From NCBI RefSeq assembly GCF_016937515.1, contig NZ_JAFHKM010000002.1, positions 5,947,001 through 6,011,000 on the forward strand: 64,000 nucleotides of DNA, written 5' to 3'. This DNA comes from Cohnella algarum. Lineage in GTDB: Bacteria > Bacillota > Bacilli > Paenibacillales > Paenibacillaceae. This document shows positions 38,089-47,658 of this stretch, one piece after another. Under the pieces are notes generated by a model that saw only the letters and a program-made list of their open reading frames with translations, had not been told where the DNA came from and searched no databases. Positions within the stretch are counted from its first letter, which is position 1. Each line of letters opens with the position of its first letter. Made by a program: the position numbers and the translations under genes.

Positions 38089-38792
38089 GAGGCTTCCGTC
38101 CTTTCCTCCGTTAGTCTGCCGTCGGAAATGCGCACGACCCGCTTCGCTTGCGCGGCCACGTTCGGGTCGTGCGTGATGAGCACGATCGTGTTTCCGTCAC
38201 GATTGAGCTCTTTCAACAGCTCGATCACTTCCCGGCTTGTCTTGCTGTCCAGCGCGCCCGTCGGCTCGTCGGCCAGCAGGAGGGGCGGCCTTCCGGCAAG
38301 CGCGCGCGCGATCGCCACGCGCTGCTGCTGGCCGCCGGACAGCTGGTTGGGCAAATGGAACAGCTTTTCCCCAAGGCCTACTTTTTCCAGCGCTTCCTTG
38401 CAGCGCTCCCGCCGCTCCCGGGCCGACATGCCCCGATACACGAGCGGCAGCTCGACGTTGTCGATGACGCGCAGCTTCGGTAGCAGATGGTATTGCTGAA
38501 AGATGAAGCCGATTTTATGGTTGCGGATTTTGGCCAGCTTGTTGTCGCTCAGCTTCTCGACCTCGGCGCCGTCCAGAAAATAAGTGCCGCTCGTCGGCTG
38601 GTCGAGACAGCCGAGCACGTTCATCAGCGTGGATTTTCCGGAGCCCGACGGTCCGATGATCGCTACGAATTCGCCTTTGTTCACCGTGACCGAAACCCCG
38701 TCAAGCGCGAAAAACGTTTCCCCGGCCAGCTCGTATTGCTTGCAAATATTCTCCATTCGAATAAGGCATGGTTGTTCGCTTTTCTCGTTCAT
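38085..38792 (-). CDS. ABC transporter ATPase, MacB/LolD type
   Basis: 235 residues. Walker A GPSGSGKST, Q loop FIFQQYHLLP, signature LSGGQQQRVAIARAL, Walker B LLLADEPTGALD, H loop ITHDP. The ribosome site GGAGGT lies at the end of the adaptor gene; only one base separates that stop from this ATG. Confidence 0.95.
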   Translation of the reverse strand: MNEKSEQPCLIRMENICKQYELAGETFFALDGVSVTVNKGEFVAIIGPSGSGKSTLMNVLGCLDQPTSGTYFLDGAEVEKLSDNKLAKIRNHKIGFIFQQYHLLPKLRVIDNVELPLVYRGMSARERRERCKEALEKVGLGEKLFHLPNQLSGGQQQRVAIARALAGRPPLLLADEPTGALDSKTSREVIELLKELNRDGNTIVLITHDPNVAAQAKRVVRISDGRLTEERTEAS

Positions 38793-38793
38793 C

Positions 38794-40334
38794 TTATTGA
38801 CCTCCGCGCGCGAAACCGCCGCCTCCGCCCCCGCCGGGGAAGCCGCCGCCTCCGCCGGAGAAGCCCGCGCCGCCGGCCGGGAACACGGTCGCGCCTCCCA
38901 TGCCTCCCATGCCGCCCATCATTCCCGTCTGGGTCGTGCTCGTCGAACTGACGATTTGAATGAGGACGGTATCTCCTTCGCTCAGGCCGGAAAGCACTTC
39001 GACATACGAATCGGTCGTAATTCCTACCGTGATTTCCTTCAGCGTAAATTCGCCGTTTTGCTGGTTCATGCCGCCCATTCCCGCACCGCGGCCGCCCCCG
39101 CCGAAACCTGCCGGCGCTCCGCCAGGCACGGCTCCGCCCTCGGGCGCTCCGCTGGGCGCAGCTCCGTCCTCCGGCGCTCCGCTGGGCACGGCACCTTCCT
39201 CGGACGCTCCGCTTGCCGCGGTTCTTTCCGACTGCGCGACGTTTTGCGCCGCCGATCCGTCCCCGGACGCCTGCTCTTCGGCGCCCGTGACGCCTTGACC
39301 GGCCGCTGCGGCTGCCCGGTCCGGCATCTCGTCCGCTTCCGCGGATTCGCCGGAATCCGTGCCGGAATTAGTGCCGGCCGAAGCCGTCCCGTCGTTCGGC
39401 ACGCGGACGAAATAGCGGCCGCCCATCGTTTCGACCGCGTCGACCGGCACCATCAGCGCGTCGTCTTTTTGCTCGATGATGATTTCGACCGATCCCGACA
39501 TCCCCGGCAGCACGTTCTCGATTTCATTCAGCGTGACGATGACCGGAAACGTGGAAACGCCGTTGGAAGCCGTGCCGTTTTTGGAAATTTCCGTCACCGT
39601 GCCGGTAATTTGCTGATCGCTCAGAGCGTCAAGCGTCAGGTTGGCGGTTTGGCCGACTTTCAGCTTCGTAATATCCAGCTCGTCGGCGGATATCGTCATT
39701 TGCAGCTTGTCGTAGTTCACGATCGTGAAAGCTTCCAAACGGGCCGCAACGTCGTCCCCCGGCTTGATGTTGACGGCCGTTACCGTTCCGTCGATCGGCG
39801 CGACGAGCGGATCCGGCGCTTTGGCTTTTTCCTGATAGTCCTGAATTTCAAGCTCGGTTTGTTGAATGTTCAACTGCGCGCTTCGAATGCTCATTTCCGC
39901 GGCATCCAGCTCCGATTGCTCGGCCCCGGAAATTTGCAGGCTTTTCCACTTCTCTTGCGCGGTTTCGAGCGTCATCTTCTGCTGTTCGAGCGTAAGCTGC
40001 GCCTTGCTGAGCGAAAGGCTGACATCCTCCCCTTCGAACGTTGCGAGGACGTCGCCCTTTTTGACGACATCGTTTTCCGCGACCAGCACTTCCGCGACCG
40101 TTGCCGCTTCCGACACCAAAGCCGTATCGGTCTCGGACACTTCGACCGAACCGGAGCCGGCGACGCTTTGCGTGATCGTCCCTTTCGTCACTCTCGATTG
40201 CGTGTATGTAATGCCGCTCGACGCTTCCGCCGTATTGTTTTCCCGGTACCACCAGTAGCCTCCGCCCCTGCGCCCGCAAGCAGCGCGACGACCGCGATCC
40301 ATGTGATCCACTTTTTAATTCGATGTTTCTTCAC
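38794..40334 (-). CDS. Efflux adaptor (HlyD/MacA family), interrupted by a one-base frameshift
   Basis: GTG at 40334 with GGGAGG upstream. The N-terminal anchor (KKWITWIAVVALLAGAGA) is in one frame; YWWYRENNTAEASSG and all later sequence is in another. A CCCC run (40265-40268) marks the switch; one more base gives AGGGGYWWYR and a protein of about 513 residues. Domains: barrel-sandwich/lipoyl hairpin (about 60-230), coiled coil QLTLEQQKMTLETAQEKW, beta-barrel, then an Ala/Gly/Glu-rich insert with imperfect GAPEDGAAPS repeats (about 375-440) and a Gly/Met-rich C-terminus. Links permease to the envelope. Confidence 0.85.
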
Positions 40335-40397
40335 CTTTTGAACCTCCCGCTCTTGGCCTGCTATGTACGACAACATAATTGGATACTAGCACCATCA

Positions 40398-40436
40398 AAT
40401 GAACGGAAGATGAACGGGTCCTTAAGGCCAGATGAA
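40398..40436 (-). promoter_or_regulatory. Three TTCATC-like boxes in 11-bp phase, candidate response-regulator operator
   Basis: On the minus strand TTCATC at 40436-40431 and 40414-40409 and TTCATT at 40403-40398: spacings of 22 and 11 bases, the helical phasing of OmpR-family direct repeats. They lie 64-100 bases upstream of the adaptor start. Downstream, TTGATG-15-TATGTT is a weak promoter candidate. Confidence 0.45.
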
Positions 40437-40626
40437 AACTTTTCAAGCATTTCCGGTTTGCCGAATCCGAATCAAGCGGGGAACAACCGGAAGTACGTTC
40501 CACGGGACGCAAAGCTTCGTCGGCTTTAGCGGGATTGCGCGGGGGGCGGCAGCATGCAGATACTTGACGGACCTCCTGACGAGCATTTATCGGGGGGATC
40601 GAGTGAGGATACGCAGGAATAGGTTC
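40437..40626. other. Intergenic stretch between efflux operon and apt terminator
   Basis: About 190 bases, part of a 413-base gap between the efflux adaptor and apt. No gene or clear structure seen; it is followed by a dispersed repeat copy. Confidence 0.3.
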
Positions 40627-40673
40627 CTCTTTGGATAAAATCCACTCTAGATAACGACTTCTCCGTTTTCCGC
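40627..40673. repeat. Dispersed intergenic repeat with TTGGATAAAATCCA palindrome
   Basis: The palindrome at 40631-40644 and its 3' flank (CTCTAGATAACG...CCGTTTTCCGCT) match 57943-57990 over about 48 bases with few differences. Confidence 0.7.
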
Positions 40674-40713
40674 TAAAAAAACAACGCCCGCTCCGGAATG
40701 ACCCGGAACGGGC
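40674..40713 (-). terminator. apt: Terminator of apt
   Basis: GCCCGTTCCGG / CCGGAGCGGGC stem followed by a T-rich run on the minus strand. Confidence 0.75.
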
Positions 40714-40747
40714 TTGACGGCGCGATGCGCCGAGATCGAGGCAAACC

Positions 40748-41263
40748 TTAATACTGCACGAGCGATACGATGTTCGGGATGTCGGCAAGCTTCTCCCGGC
40801 CGTCCAGATAGCTCAGTTCGATCAGAAACGCGGCGCCGACGACGTCCGCGCCCAATTGCCGCAGCAATCCGCTCGTCGTGGCGATCGTGCCGCCGGTGGC
40901 CAGCAGGTCGTCGGCGATGAGCACCTTTTGCCCGGGTTGAATGCCGTCCTTGTGAACGGCCAGCTTGTCCTTGCCGTATTCCAGATCGTAACCCGCTTCG
41001 ATCGTTTCGCCGGGCAGCTTGCCGCTTTTGCGGATCGGCACGAAGCCGACGCCGAGCGCGAGCGCGAGCGGAGCGCCGATAACGAAGCCGCGCGCCTCGG
41101 GACCGGCGACAACGTCGATGTCCATCCCGGATACCTGCTCTTTCAGCGCGTCGATCGCGGCCCGGTACGCTTCTCCGTCTTTAAGCAGCGTCGTGATGTC
41201 CTTGAAGCGGATGCCGGGCTGGGGGAAATCGGGAATGACCCGGATGTATTCCTTAAAATCCAT
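40748..41263 (-). CDS. apt: Adenine phosphoribosyltransferase
   Basis: 171 residues from the ATG at 41263 (AAAGGAG upstream). PRPP-binding motif [16 protein letters not shown]-type start [16 protein letters not shown] and [12 protein letters not shown] are all Apt hallmarks. Salvages adenine to AMP. It follows recJ as in Bacillus, but relA does not follow; an efflux cassette is in its place. Confidence 0.96.
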   Translation of the reverse strand: MDFKEYIRVIPDFPQPGIRFKDITTLLKDGEAYRAAIDALKEQVSGMDIDVVAGPEARGFVIGAPLALALGVGFVPIRKSGKLPGETIEAGYDLEYGKDKLAVHKDGIQPGQKVLIADDLLATGGTIATTSGLLRQLGADVVGAAFLIELSYLDGREKLADIPNIVSLVQY

Positions 41264-41329
41264 GAATTTAAAATCTCCTTTGCGATTTCGCTTGTATGAT
41301 AGCATTATACACCGGATCGAGAAGTCAAG

Positions 41330-43791
41330 CTATGCGCGAATTTCGGCAATTTTGCGGATTCGGTCGGCAAGCTCCCGCGGGCCGAGCGAGCCCAGCGCGG
41401 CGAGCTCGCCGTATTCCTTCTCCCGGCGGTAACGCGGCGATTGATCCAGTTCGCGGCGGGGAGGAGAAGCGTGAACAGTCACGTTCGATCGATCGACGGT
41501 CAAAAATCCGAGCTCGGCGAACACATCCTGCATCATCCGTACGACGGAAAGCGGCCAGCCGACCGCTTCGGAAACTTGGCGCAGAAATCCGTCCGGGCCG
41601 TCGATCCATTTCGCTTGCTTTCGAAACAGCGTATAAACCCGGCCGAACAGCTGGCGGTCCGGAAACGCCCGAATCCGCGCGCCGGAGCCGGCGGGAGCAG
41701 CGTAGATGTACACCGCCTCGATGGGGCGGCGTTCCGCGGACAGCGCGGACTTTAAGCCTTCCGCGTCCTCGCGGCTTTGCGGCAACCCGGCCAAAACGAG
41801 CCGCACGGCGTCCTGCTGCCGCTTCTCCGTTTCGCTGCCGATGTCGGCTTCCGAAGCCGCGGCCGCGGACGGTTCCGAACCTGACGCTTCCCCGGCGGCG
41901 GCTTCGCCCGCCGTCCATTCCCGATAAAGCGCGTAAACCGCCCCCGTCCTGCCCGCTTCCTCGGCGGCGAGCAGTTCCCGCTTGGCTTCGGCGGAAGCGC
42001 AAAGCACGAGGCAGCGGCCTTCTTCCTTCGCCCGCAGCCGAACCCCTTGCACGAAATCGCGTTCCTTGCGGCAGTCGTAAACCGGAAAAGCGTCGAAGCG
42101 CCAATCCTGCAGCACGAGTTGAACCCGGCTCCGCCCGTTCCATTCGTTTACCGAAAGCTCGCCCAGCAAATCCACCGATACGTCGGGCAGCAGGCGGCCG
42201 GCCTCCTCCCCCATGCCGAAGCCGACGGTTTCGAGGCGCCTCCCTTCCGCTTCGGCAACCAGGCGCAGATGCTTCCCTTCTTTGCCGATGGCGCGGGCTT
42301 CCGTCACGAAGGCGCCCCGAACGGCAAGGCGGGGAGCGGGGTTCGCGTTCCCGAAAGGCTCGAGCCGCTTCAGCGCTTCGGCCGCTTCGAGCGTCAGTTC
42401 CGCTGCGCCGCACACGAGGTCGGCCTTCTTTTTCGGCGTCCAATCGTCCGGCAGGATCCGCTCCCGGGCCAGTCTGGACATCTCGCGCTCCAGATCGGCC
42501 AGATGCTCCCGGCGCATGGTCAGTCCCGCCGCCGCTTGGTGCCCGCCGAAATGCTCCAACCATTCGGCGCATTCGGTTAGCGCCGCGTACAAATCGAAGC
42601 CGTCGATCGACCGCGCCGATCCCTTGCAAAGACCGGTCGCCTCGTCCTCGGCCAATATTATCGCCGGTTTGTAGTGCCGCTCCACCATCTTGGCCGCCAC
42701 GAGGCCGGCGATGCCGGCGTTCCATCCTCGTCCGGCGATCGCGATGACTTCCGGCGCGCGGCCCGAAAGCTCCTTCACCCTCTCCTGCCACATGTGCTCA
42801 GCCGCCTCCACCGTCTCGTCGACGAGCCGCTGCCGCTCCACGTTCAATTCGTCGAGCCGGAGAGCGAGTTCTCCCGCCTCGTTCTCGTCTTCCGTCACGA
42901 GCAGCCGCACCGCGCCGTCCGCCCTCTCCAATCTTCCGCCCGCGTTAAGGCGAGGCGCCAGCCCGAAAGCGATGCGTCCGCTCGACAGTTGTCCCGGTTC
43001 GGCTCCGGAAATGGAAGCGAGCGCGCGCACCCCCGGCGTCGGCGCCGCGTTCATCCGCTCGAGGCCCAAGCGAACGAGGGCCCGGTTCTCCCCGACAAGC
43101 GGCATCAGGTCTGCGACCGTTCCGATCGCCGCGACGTCGGCAAGCTCCGGCTCCATCCGTCCGAGCAGCGCATGAGCCAGCTTGAATGCGACGCCGGCGC
43201 CGGAGAGGCCCTTGAACGGATAGCCGCAATCGGCCTGCTTCGGATTGACGAGCGCGACCGCCTCCGGCAAAACCGCCGGCGGCTCGTGATGATCGGTCAC
43301 GACGACGTCTATCCCGAGGCTGCCCGCGTAAGCGATTTGTTCCACGGCGCTGATTCCGTTGTCCACCGTCACGATCAGGGTTACCCCGTTTTCCTTCGCC
43401 CGGTCGACGGCCGGAAGATTCAAGCCGTAGCCTTCCAGGCTCCGATGGGGATATATGTATCGAATTGCCCGTTCAGCCGGCGGAGCAAACGGATCATGAG
43501 CGCCGTCGACGTTACGCCGTCGGCGTCGTAATCCCCGTACACGAGAATGCGCTCGCCGTCCCGCAGCGCCCGCCGGATTCGCTCCACCGCTTTGTCCATA
43601 TGTTTCATGCCGAACGGATCGTGAAATTCATCCGTTCCTTCCCCCAAAAAAGCCGCGGCCGCCTCGGGCGAAGATAAGCCCCGGGATACGAGCAGGCGGG
43701 CGACCAGCAATGGCAGCTTCAACTTGCGGGCCAGCTCCGCGGCCCGGTCCTCGTCCGTCGTTCCCAAATCCCACCGGTAGTTCCTTTTCAC
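41330..43791 (-). CDS. recJ: Single-stranded-DNA exonuclease RecJ, interrupted by a one-base frameshift
   Basis: GTG at 43791 (AGGAGG 10 bases upstream). The first part has VYGDYDADGVTST and the second, in another frame, starts at LNLPAVDRAKENGVTLIVTVDNG with the DHH motif VTDHHEPP, later RGWNAGIAGLVAAKMVE and SARSIDGFDL...HFGGHQAAAGLT (DHHA1). The switch is at GGGG (43447-43450, CCCC on the coding strand); one extra base gives YIPHRSLEGYGLNLP, the expected sequence. Reconstructed length about 820 residues, including an Ala/Glu-rich C-terminal RecJ_C-like region. Acts in recombination and repair. Confidence 0.88.
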
Positions 43792-43902
43792 CTTGATTTG
43801 TCCTCCTGACAACAACACCGCCGGCTCCGTGCGGCCGTCGCGACGTCAACTCTCGTCTGCATTCGGTTGCCGCGCCGGTTTCCGGCGGTGCTTTCAATCG
43901 CG

Positions 43903-44847
43903 TTACTGCATAAGAATCGGCAGCTCTTCTTCGTGATGATTGGATTTGTACGGGTAGCCCGGATCGAAAGGCTCGACCTGAATGCTTGCGTCCGATACGT
44001 GAAGGAATCGTTTCATCAGCTGCCTCCGCACCCTCATGGCGATATCGTGACCTTCGAATACCGAAATGCGCGGGTTCACCCGGATGACGGCTTCGACGAT
44101 GACGTAATGACCGCATTCGCGGGCTTTCAGCCGATCGACAGTCACGACGCCGTCGACCCGCTGGATCGCTTCAAGCATCGCCAGGTGATCCGACTCGCCC
44201 AGCTCCCGGCCTTCCGAAGGACGCGTAACCTTGATCACGAGCTGGCTGCCCATCCGCAGGACGAACACCGCGATGACCGCCCCCGCGGCCGGATCCAGCA
44301 TGTAGAGAACGGGCATATCGAACAGCTGCCCGGCCATGGCCCCGGCCGTGCCGACGATCGCCGTCAGCGAGGCGAAAATATCGGACCGTTGATCGCCTCG
44401 TGCCGGTTCGAACCGGATCCCGAGCTTGGCCTCGTGTCTTTTCTTGTATCGCACGAGTCCTTCCCGTACGACGATCCCGGCGACGATGACCGCGACGGCG
44501 CTCCAACCGGGAGCTTCCGTCACGCCTCTGACCATGGAACGCAGCGACGTCAGCCCGATTTCCAGCCCCGCCACAAGCAGAAGCGCGGACAGGATGACGC
44601 CGGATACCCTTTCCGCCGCCCTGCGCTCGGAAGCCGAGTCGTGGCGGGTAGGCTTTGCGCCATTGCGATAGGACATGCAGGAAAGCGCCGCCCCGGAAAA
44701 ATCCGCGGCCGAATGGCAAGCGTCGGCGACCAGCGCTTTGCTGCCCGTCAAATATCCGGCCGCGCCCTTGGCAAGGGTTAACCCGAACAGACCCAGCATC
44801 GATACGAAAGCCCCGTGTTCGGCGGGTTGCGAACGCTGTTTCGCCAT
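43903..44847 (-). CDS. Cation diffusion facilitator (CDF) transporter
   Basis: 314 residues. Membrane domain with the metal-site motifs HS in ADACHSAADF and D in RGDQRSDIFASL (TM2 and TM5), six helices, then a cytoplasmic ferredoxin-like C-terminal domain from about residue 215. Exports divalent metal (Zn2+, Mn2+ or Fe2+ not distinguishable here). ATG with GGAGG 8 bases upstream; 33 bases downstream of secF. Confidence 0.9.
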   Translation of the reverse strand: MAKQRSQPAEHGAFVSMLGLFGLTLAKGAAGYLTGSKALVADACHSAADFSGAALSCMSYRNGAKPTRHDSASERRAAERVSGVILSALLLVAGLEIGLTSLRSMVRGVTEAPGWSAVAVIVAGIVVREGLVRYKKRHEAKLGIRFEPARGDQRSDIFASLTAIVGTAGAMAGQLFDMPVLYMLDPAAGAVIAVFVLRMGSQLVIKVTRPSEGRELGESDHLAMLEAIQRVDGVVTVDRLKARECGHYVIVEAVIRVNPRISVFEGHDIAMRVRRQLMKRFLHVSDASIQVEPFDPGYPYKSNHHEEELPILMQ

Positions 44848-44880
44848 ATGGTTTGCCTCCCCTTAGTCGAAGTCGATCGG

Positions 44881-45789
44881 TTACGGCGCGTTTTGGACTT
44901 TTGCGGGCTTGCGCTGCTTCGCGTTGCGGCGGAGCAAATACCAAAGCGGACTGGCGATGAAAATGGACGAGTAGGCGCCGCTGATCAAGCCGAAAATCAT
45001 GGCGAGCGAGAACATTTTGATCGATTCGCTGCCGAACGCGAACAGACAGATCGCCGCGAACGCGACGGTAAGCACGGTATTGATCGAGCGGGTCAGCGTC
45101 TGGCTGACGCTCGTGTTGACGAGTTGAATAAGATCTTCGTGCGATTTGATTTTGGCGAAACGCAGGTTCTCGCGGATCCGGTCGAAAATAACGACCGTGT
45201 CGTTGATCGAATAGCCGATAACCGTCAAAACAGCCAGAATGAAGGGCAGATTGACTTCGAGACGGAAGACCGAGAACAGCGTGATGACGAAAAAGGCGTC
45301 GTAAACCAAGGCGACGACAGCCGAAACCGCAAACCGCCATTCGAAGCGGATGGTGATGTAGAGCAAAATGCCGATGCTGGCTACCAGAATTCCGATCAGG
45401 GCGTTTCTTTCTTGTTCTTTTGCGATTTCCACGTCGACGATATTGATTTCAAACGAGGCATTCTCGTCGAACTTACTGCGAAAATCCGATTGCAGTTTTT
45501 GCTGTTGGGCCTCGTCGAGCACGGCTTCGAAGCGGATCGACAGCCGGTTGTCTCCGGTCGTCAGCGTATATCCGCCCAGCTCCTCGGCGTCAAGAAACGT
45601 CCTGACTTCGCTCGCGTCGTACGATTTGGTCACCGCAACGTCGACCGAAGAGCCCGATTTGAAATCGATGCCGTAATTGAGTCCGAAGATTAATAGCGAA
45701 ACGATCCCGATGACGGTCGTGACGATCGAGGCGATAAAGAAACCTTTGCTCTTGCGGACGAAATCGATGTTTCTGAAATTATAGCGCAC
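44881..45789 (-). CDS. secF: Protein translocase subunit SecF
   Basis: 302 residues from a GTG at 45789 (AAAGGAG 10 bases upstream); a GTG at 45798 sits too close to that site. N-terminal RYNFRNIDFVRKSK, periplasm-side P4-like domain, and six helices with the SecDF-characteristic YSINDTVVIFDRIRENLR. With SecD it uses the proton gradient to aid Sec export. secD and secF are separate genes here, unlike the fused secDF of Bacillus subtilis, and overlap by 11 bases. Confidence 0.94.
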   Translation of the reverse strand: MRYNFRNIDFVRKSKGFFIASIVTTVIGIVSLLIFGLNYGIDFKSGSSVDVAVTKSYDASEVRTFLDAEELGGYTLTTGDNRLSIRFEAVLDEAQQQKLQSDFRSKFDENASFEINIVDVEIAKEQERNALIGILVASIGILLYITIRFEWRFAVSAVVALVYDAFFVITLFSVFRLEVNLPFILAVLTVIGYSINDTVVIFDRIRENLRFAKIKSHEDLIQLVNTSVSQTLTRSINTVLTVAFAAICLFAFGSESIKMFSLAMIFGLISGAYSSIFIASPLWYLLRRNAKQRKPAKVQNAP

Positions 45790-47029
45790 GGATTTCACTC
45801 TCCTTTACGCCATAATAAGACGGTTTGTCGAAACGACCGCTCCGGACGAGCAGATGCAGCAGGAAACGCGGCAGAAACAGGTTCGTGACAATATTGATGA
45901 CGATGCTCCACAGCTGAACGACTGCAAAACCTTTGACCGCCCCTTGCCCCATATAAAACAGGACGGCCGCAGCGATGATCCCCGTAATGTGCGCGTCGAT
46001 TACGGTACGGAAGCTGTGCTTGTTTCCGGCCCGAAGGGACGAGGCCACGCTTTTGCCGGAACGAAGCTCGTCCTTGATCCGCTCGGCGGTAATGATGTTC
46101 GTATCGACCGCGACCCCGACCCCGAGGATGAACGCCGCGATGCCCGGAAGCGTTAGCGTCGCATCGATGAGCCAGAATACGACGAGCAGCAGCCAAACGA
46201 ACACGATCAGGCAAATGCTGGCGATGACGCCGGGCAGCCGGTAAAAAATAAGCATGAAAAGCAAAATGGCAACGGAAGCGATTATGCCCGCGATCGCCGT
46301 CTCTTCCAGCGATTTCTGGCCGAGCGTCGCGCCGACGCTTTGCGTGTATTTCTCGGTAAGCTTCAGCGGCAAGGCGCCCAGATTGATGATTTCCGCCAGG
46401 TCCTGCGCCTCCGACAGCGTGCGCTGGCCGGTAATGACGGCATTGCCGTCCGTCAGCGGCTGATTAACGACAGGATCCGACAACAGTTCCCCATCCAGAA
46501 AAATCGCCAGGTTCTTGCCGACCAAGCGGGTGGAAATTTCGGCGAAATCTTCTTTGTCTTTCACCTGGATTGCGATCATCGGATTGTTGAATTCGTCGAA
46601 TTGGACTTTGGCCGCGCCTTCCACGAAATCGCTGCCGTCCAGCTCGACCTTGCAATAGTCCGTCGCGCTCGTGCAGCCGTCGGCGCTGCGGAATTGGAGC
46701 TCCGCGGGTTTCTTCATCAGCTCGCGAACTTTGGCCTCGTCTGCGATGCCGGCGATTTTGACGCGGATGCGGTTGCTGCCCTCCGTCGTTACTTCCGGCT
46801 CGGCCACGCCCGTCTGGTCCGCGCGTTTAGCCAAGCTGTGAGCCGTTTGGGTCAGCGATTCCTTGGTGACCGTCCCGCCCTCCGTCAGAGGCTCCGCCTC
46901 GTACAGAATTTCAAATCCGCCTTTCAAGTCGAGCCCCAGCTTCGTCGAATTCAGCAGTCCCGGGCTCGTCCAAGCGATAAGCCCGAAACAGACGACTACG
47001 ACGAACACAAATGCGAGCAGTCGTTTCAT
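45779..47029 (-). CDS. secD: Protein translocase subunit SecD
   Basis: 416 residues from the ATG at 47029. First helix RLLAFVFVVVVCFGLIAW, D1 motif STKLGLDLKGG, the large P1 domain, and the C-terminal helix bundle with AAFILGVGVAVDTNIITAERIKDEL. Overlaps secF start. Upstream comes comN, then spoVB, the Bacillus order. Confidence 0.95.
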   Translation of the reverse strand: MKRLLAFVFVVVVCFGLIAWTSPGLLNSTKLGLDLKGGFEILYEAEPLTEGGTVTKESLTQTAHSLAKRADQTGVAEPEVTTEGSNRIRVKIAGIADEAKVRELMKKPAELQFRSADGCTSATDYCKVELDGSDFVEGAAKVQFDEFNNPMIAIQVKDKEDFAEISTRLVGKNLAIFLDGELLSDPVVNQPLTDGNAVITGQRTLSEAQDLAEIINLGALPLKLTEKYTQSVGATLGQKSLEETAIAGIIASVAILLFMLIFYRLPGVIASICLIVFVWLLLVVFWLIDATLTLPGIAAFILGVGVAVDTNIITAERIKDELRSGKSVASSLRAGNKHSFRTVIDAHITGIIAAAVLFYMGQGAVKGFAVVQLWSIVINIVTNLFLPRFLLHLLVRSGRFDKPSYYGVKESEIRAL

Positions 47030-47199
47030 TTTGTACTGGCGTCCCCTTTCAATCTCAATGTTCCTATTATACCTACCGGCCAAAATGGAAGTCAATTTGG
47101 GCCGTCTCCGGGGCGGTCTCACAAAAAAAGGCAGCCGCGGAAAATCCCGTCGGCCGCCTTGTCCGTATGATGGGCGCATCGTGCCGCGCTTCCCGATCG

Positions 47200-47466
47200 T
47201 TATCGGAATTCTCCGCGATAGATGCGCAGCGTGATGAAATTCATAAATTGCGTAACCCGCAGCGACAGAATGTCGCTGACGATTTGATGGAGCGAGGGCG
47301 TCCCGGTCTTATGATACTTGTCGCTGACGCATTCCCACACTTCTTCGGCTTTCACTTCTTCGTAGCCGAGAAGCCGGAATTCGTCCGCCTTGCTTTCGCA
47401 AAGCTGCTTGACGATACGGTTCAATTCCGGGTCCCCGATCTGCGTTTCGGAATTATTTCCGTTCAT
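47200..47466 (-). CDS. comN: ComN-like post-transcriptional regulator
   Basis: 88 residues, helical, with LCESKADEFRLLGYEEVKAEEVWECVSDKYHK and a LRVTQFMNFITL tail. It matches the small Post_transc_reg family that lies between spoVB and secDF in Bacillus subtilis (ComN/YrzD, which affects comE mRNA localisation). ATG with GGAGG upstream. Divergent from spoVB. Confidence 0.85.
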   Translation of the reverse strand: MNGNNSETQIGDPELNRIVKQLCESKADEFRLLGYEEVKAEEVWECVSDKYHKTGTPSLHQIVSDILSLRVTQFMNFITLRIYRGEFR

Positions 47467-47658
47467 GGCCGCTTCCTCCCTCTTTCCCGGCGCGATGCCG
47501 GAACCTTAGTTCATTATTCGCCCCCGTCCGGCCGATATCCTGCCGCCGGCGAAAATTGGCAGCGCGATTTTTTTCCCGGACGGACAAGCGCGAGGAATGA
47601 GCGGACAACTCCCGCATATGCATGTACCAAGTAACCTAACGGGGAGTCGAGGTGGGCT

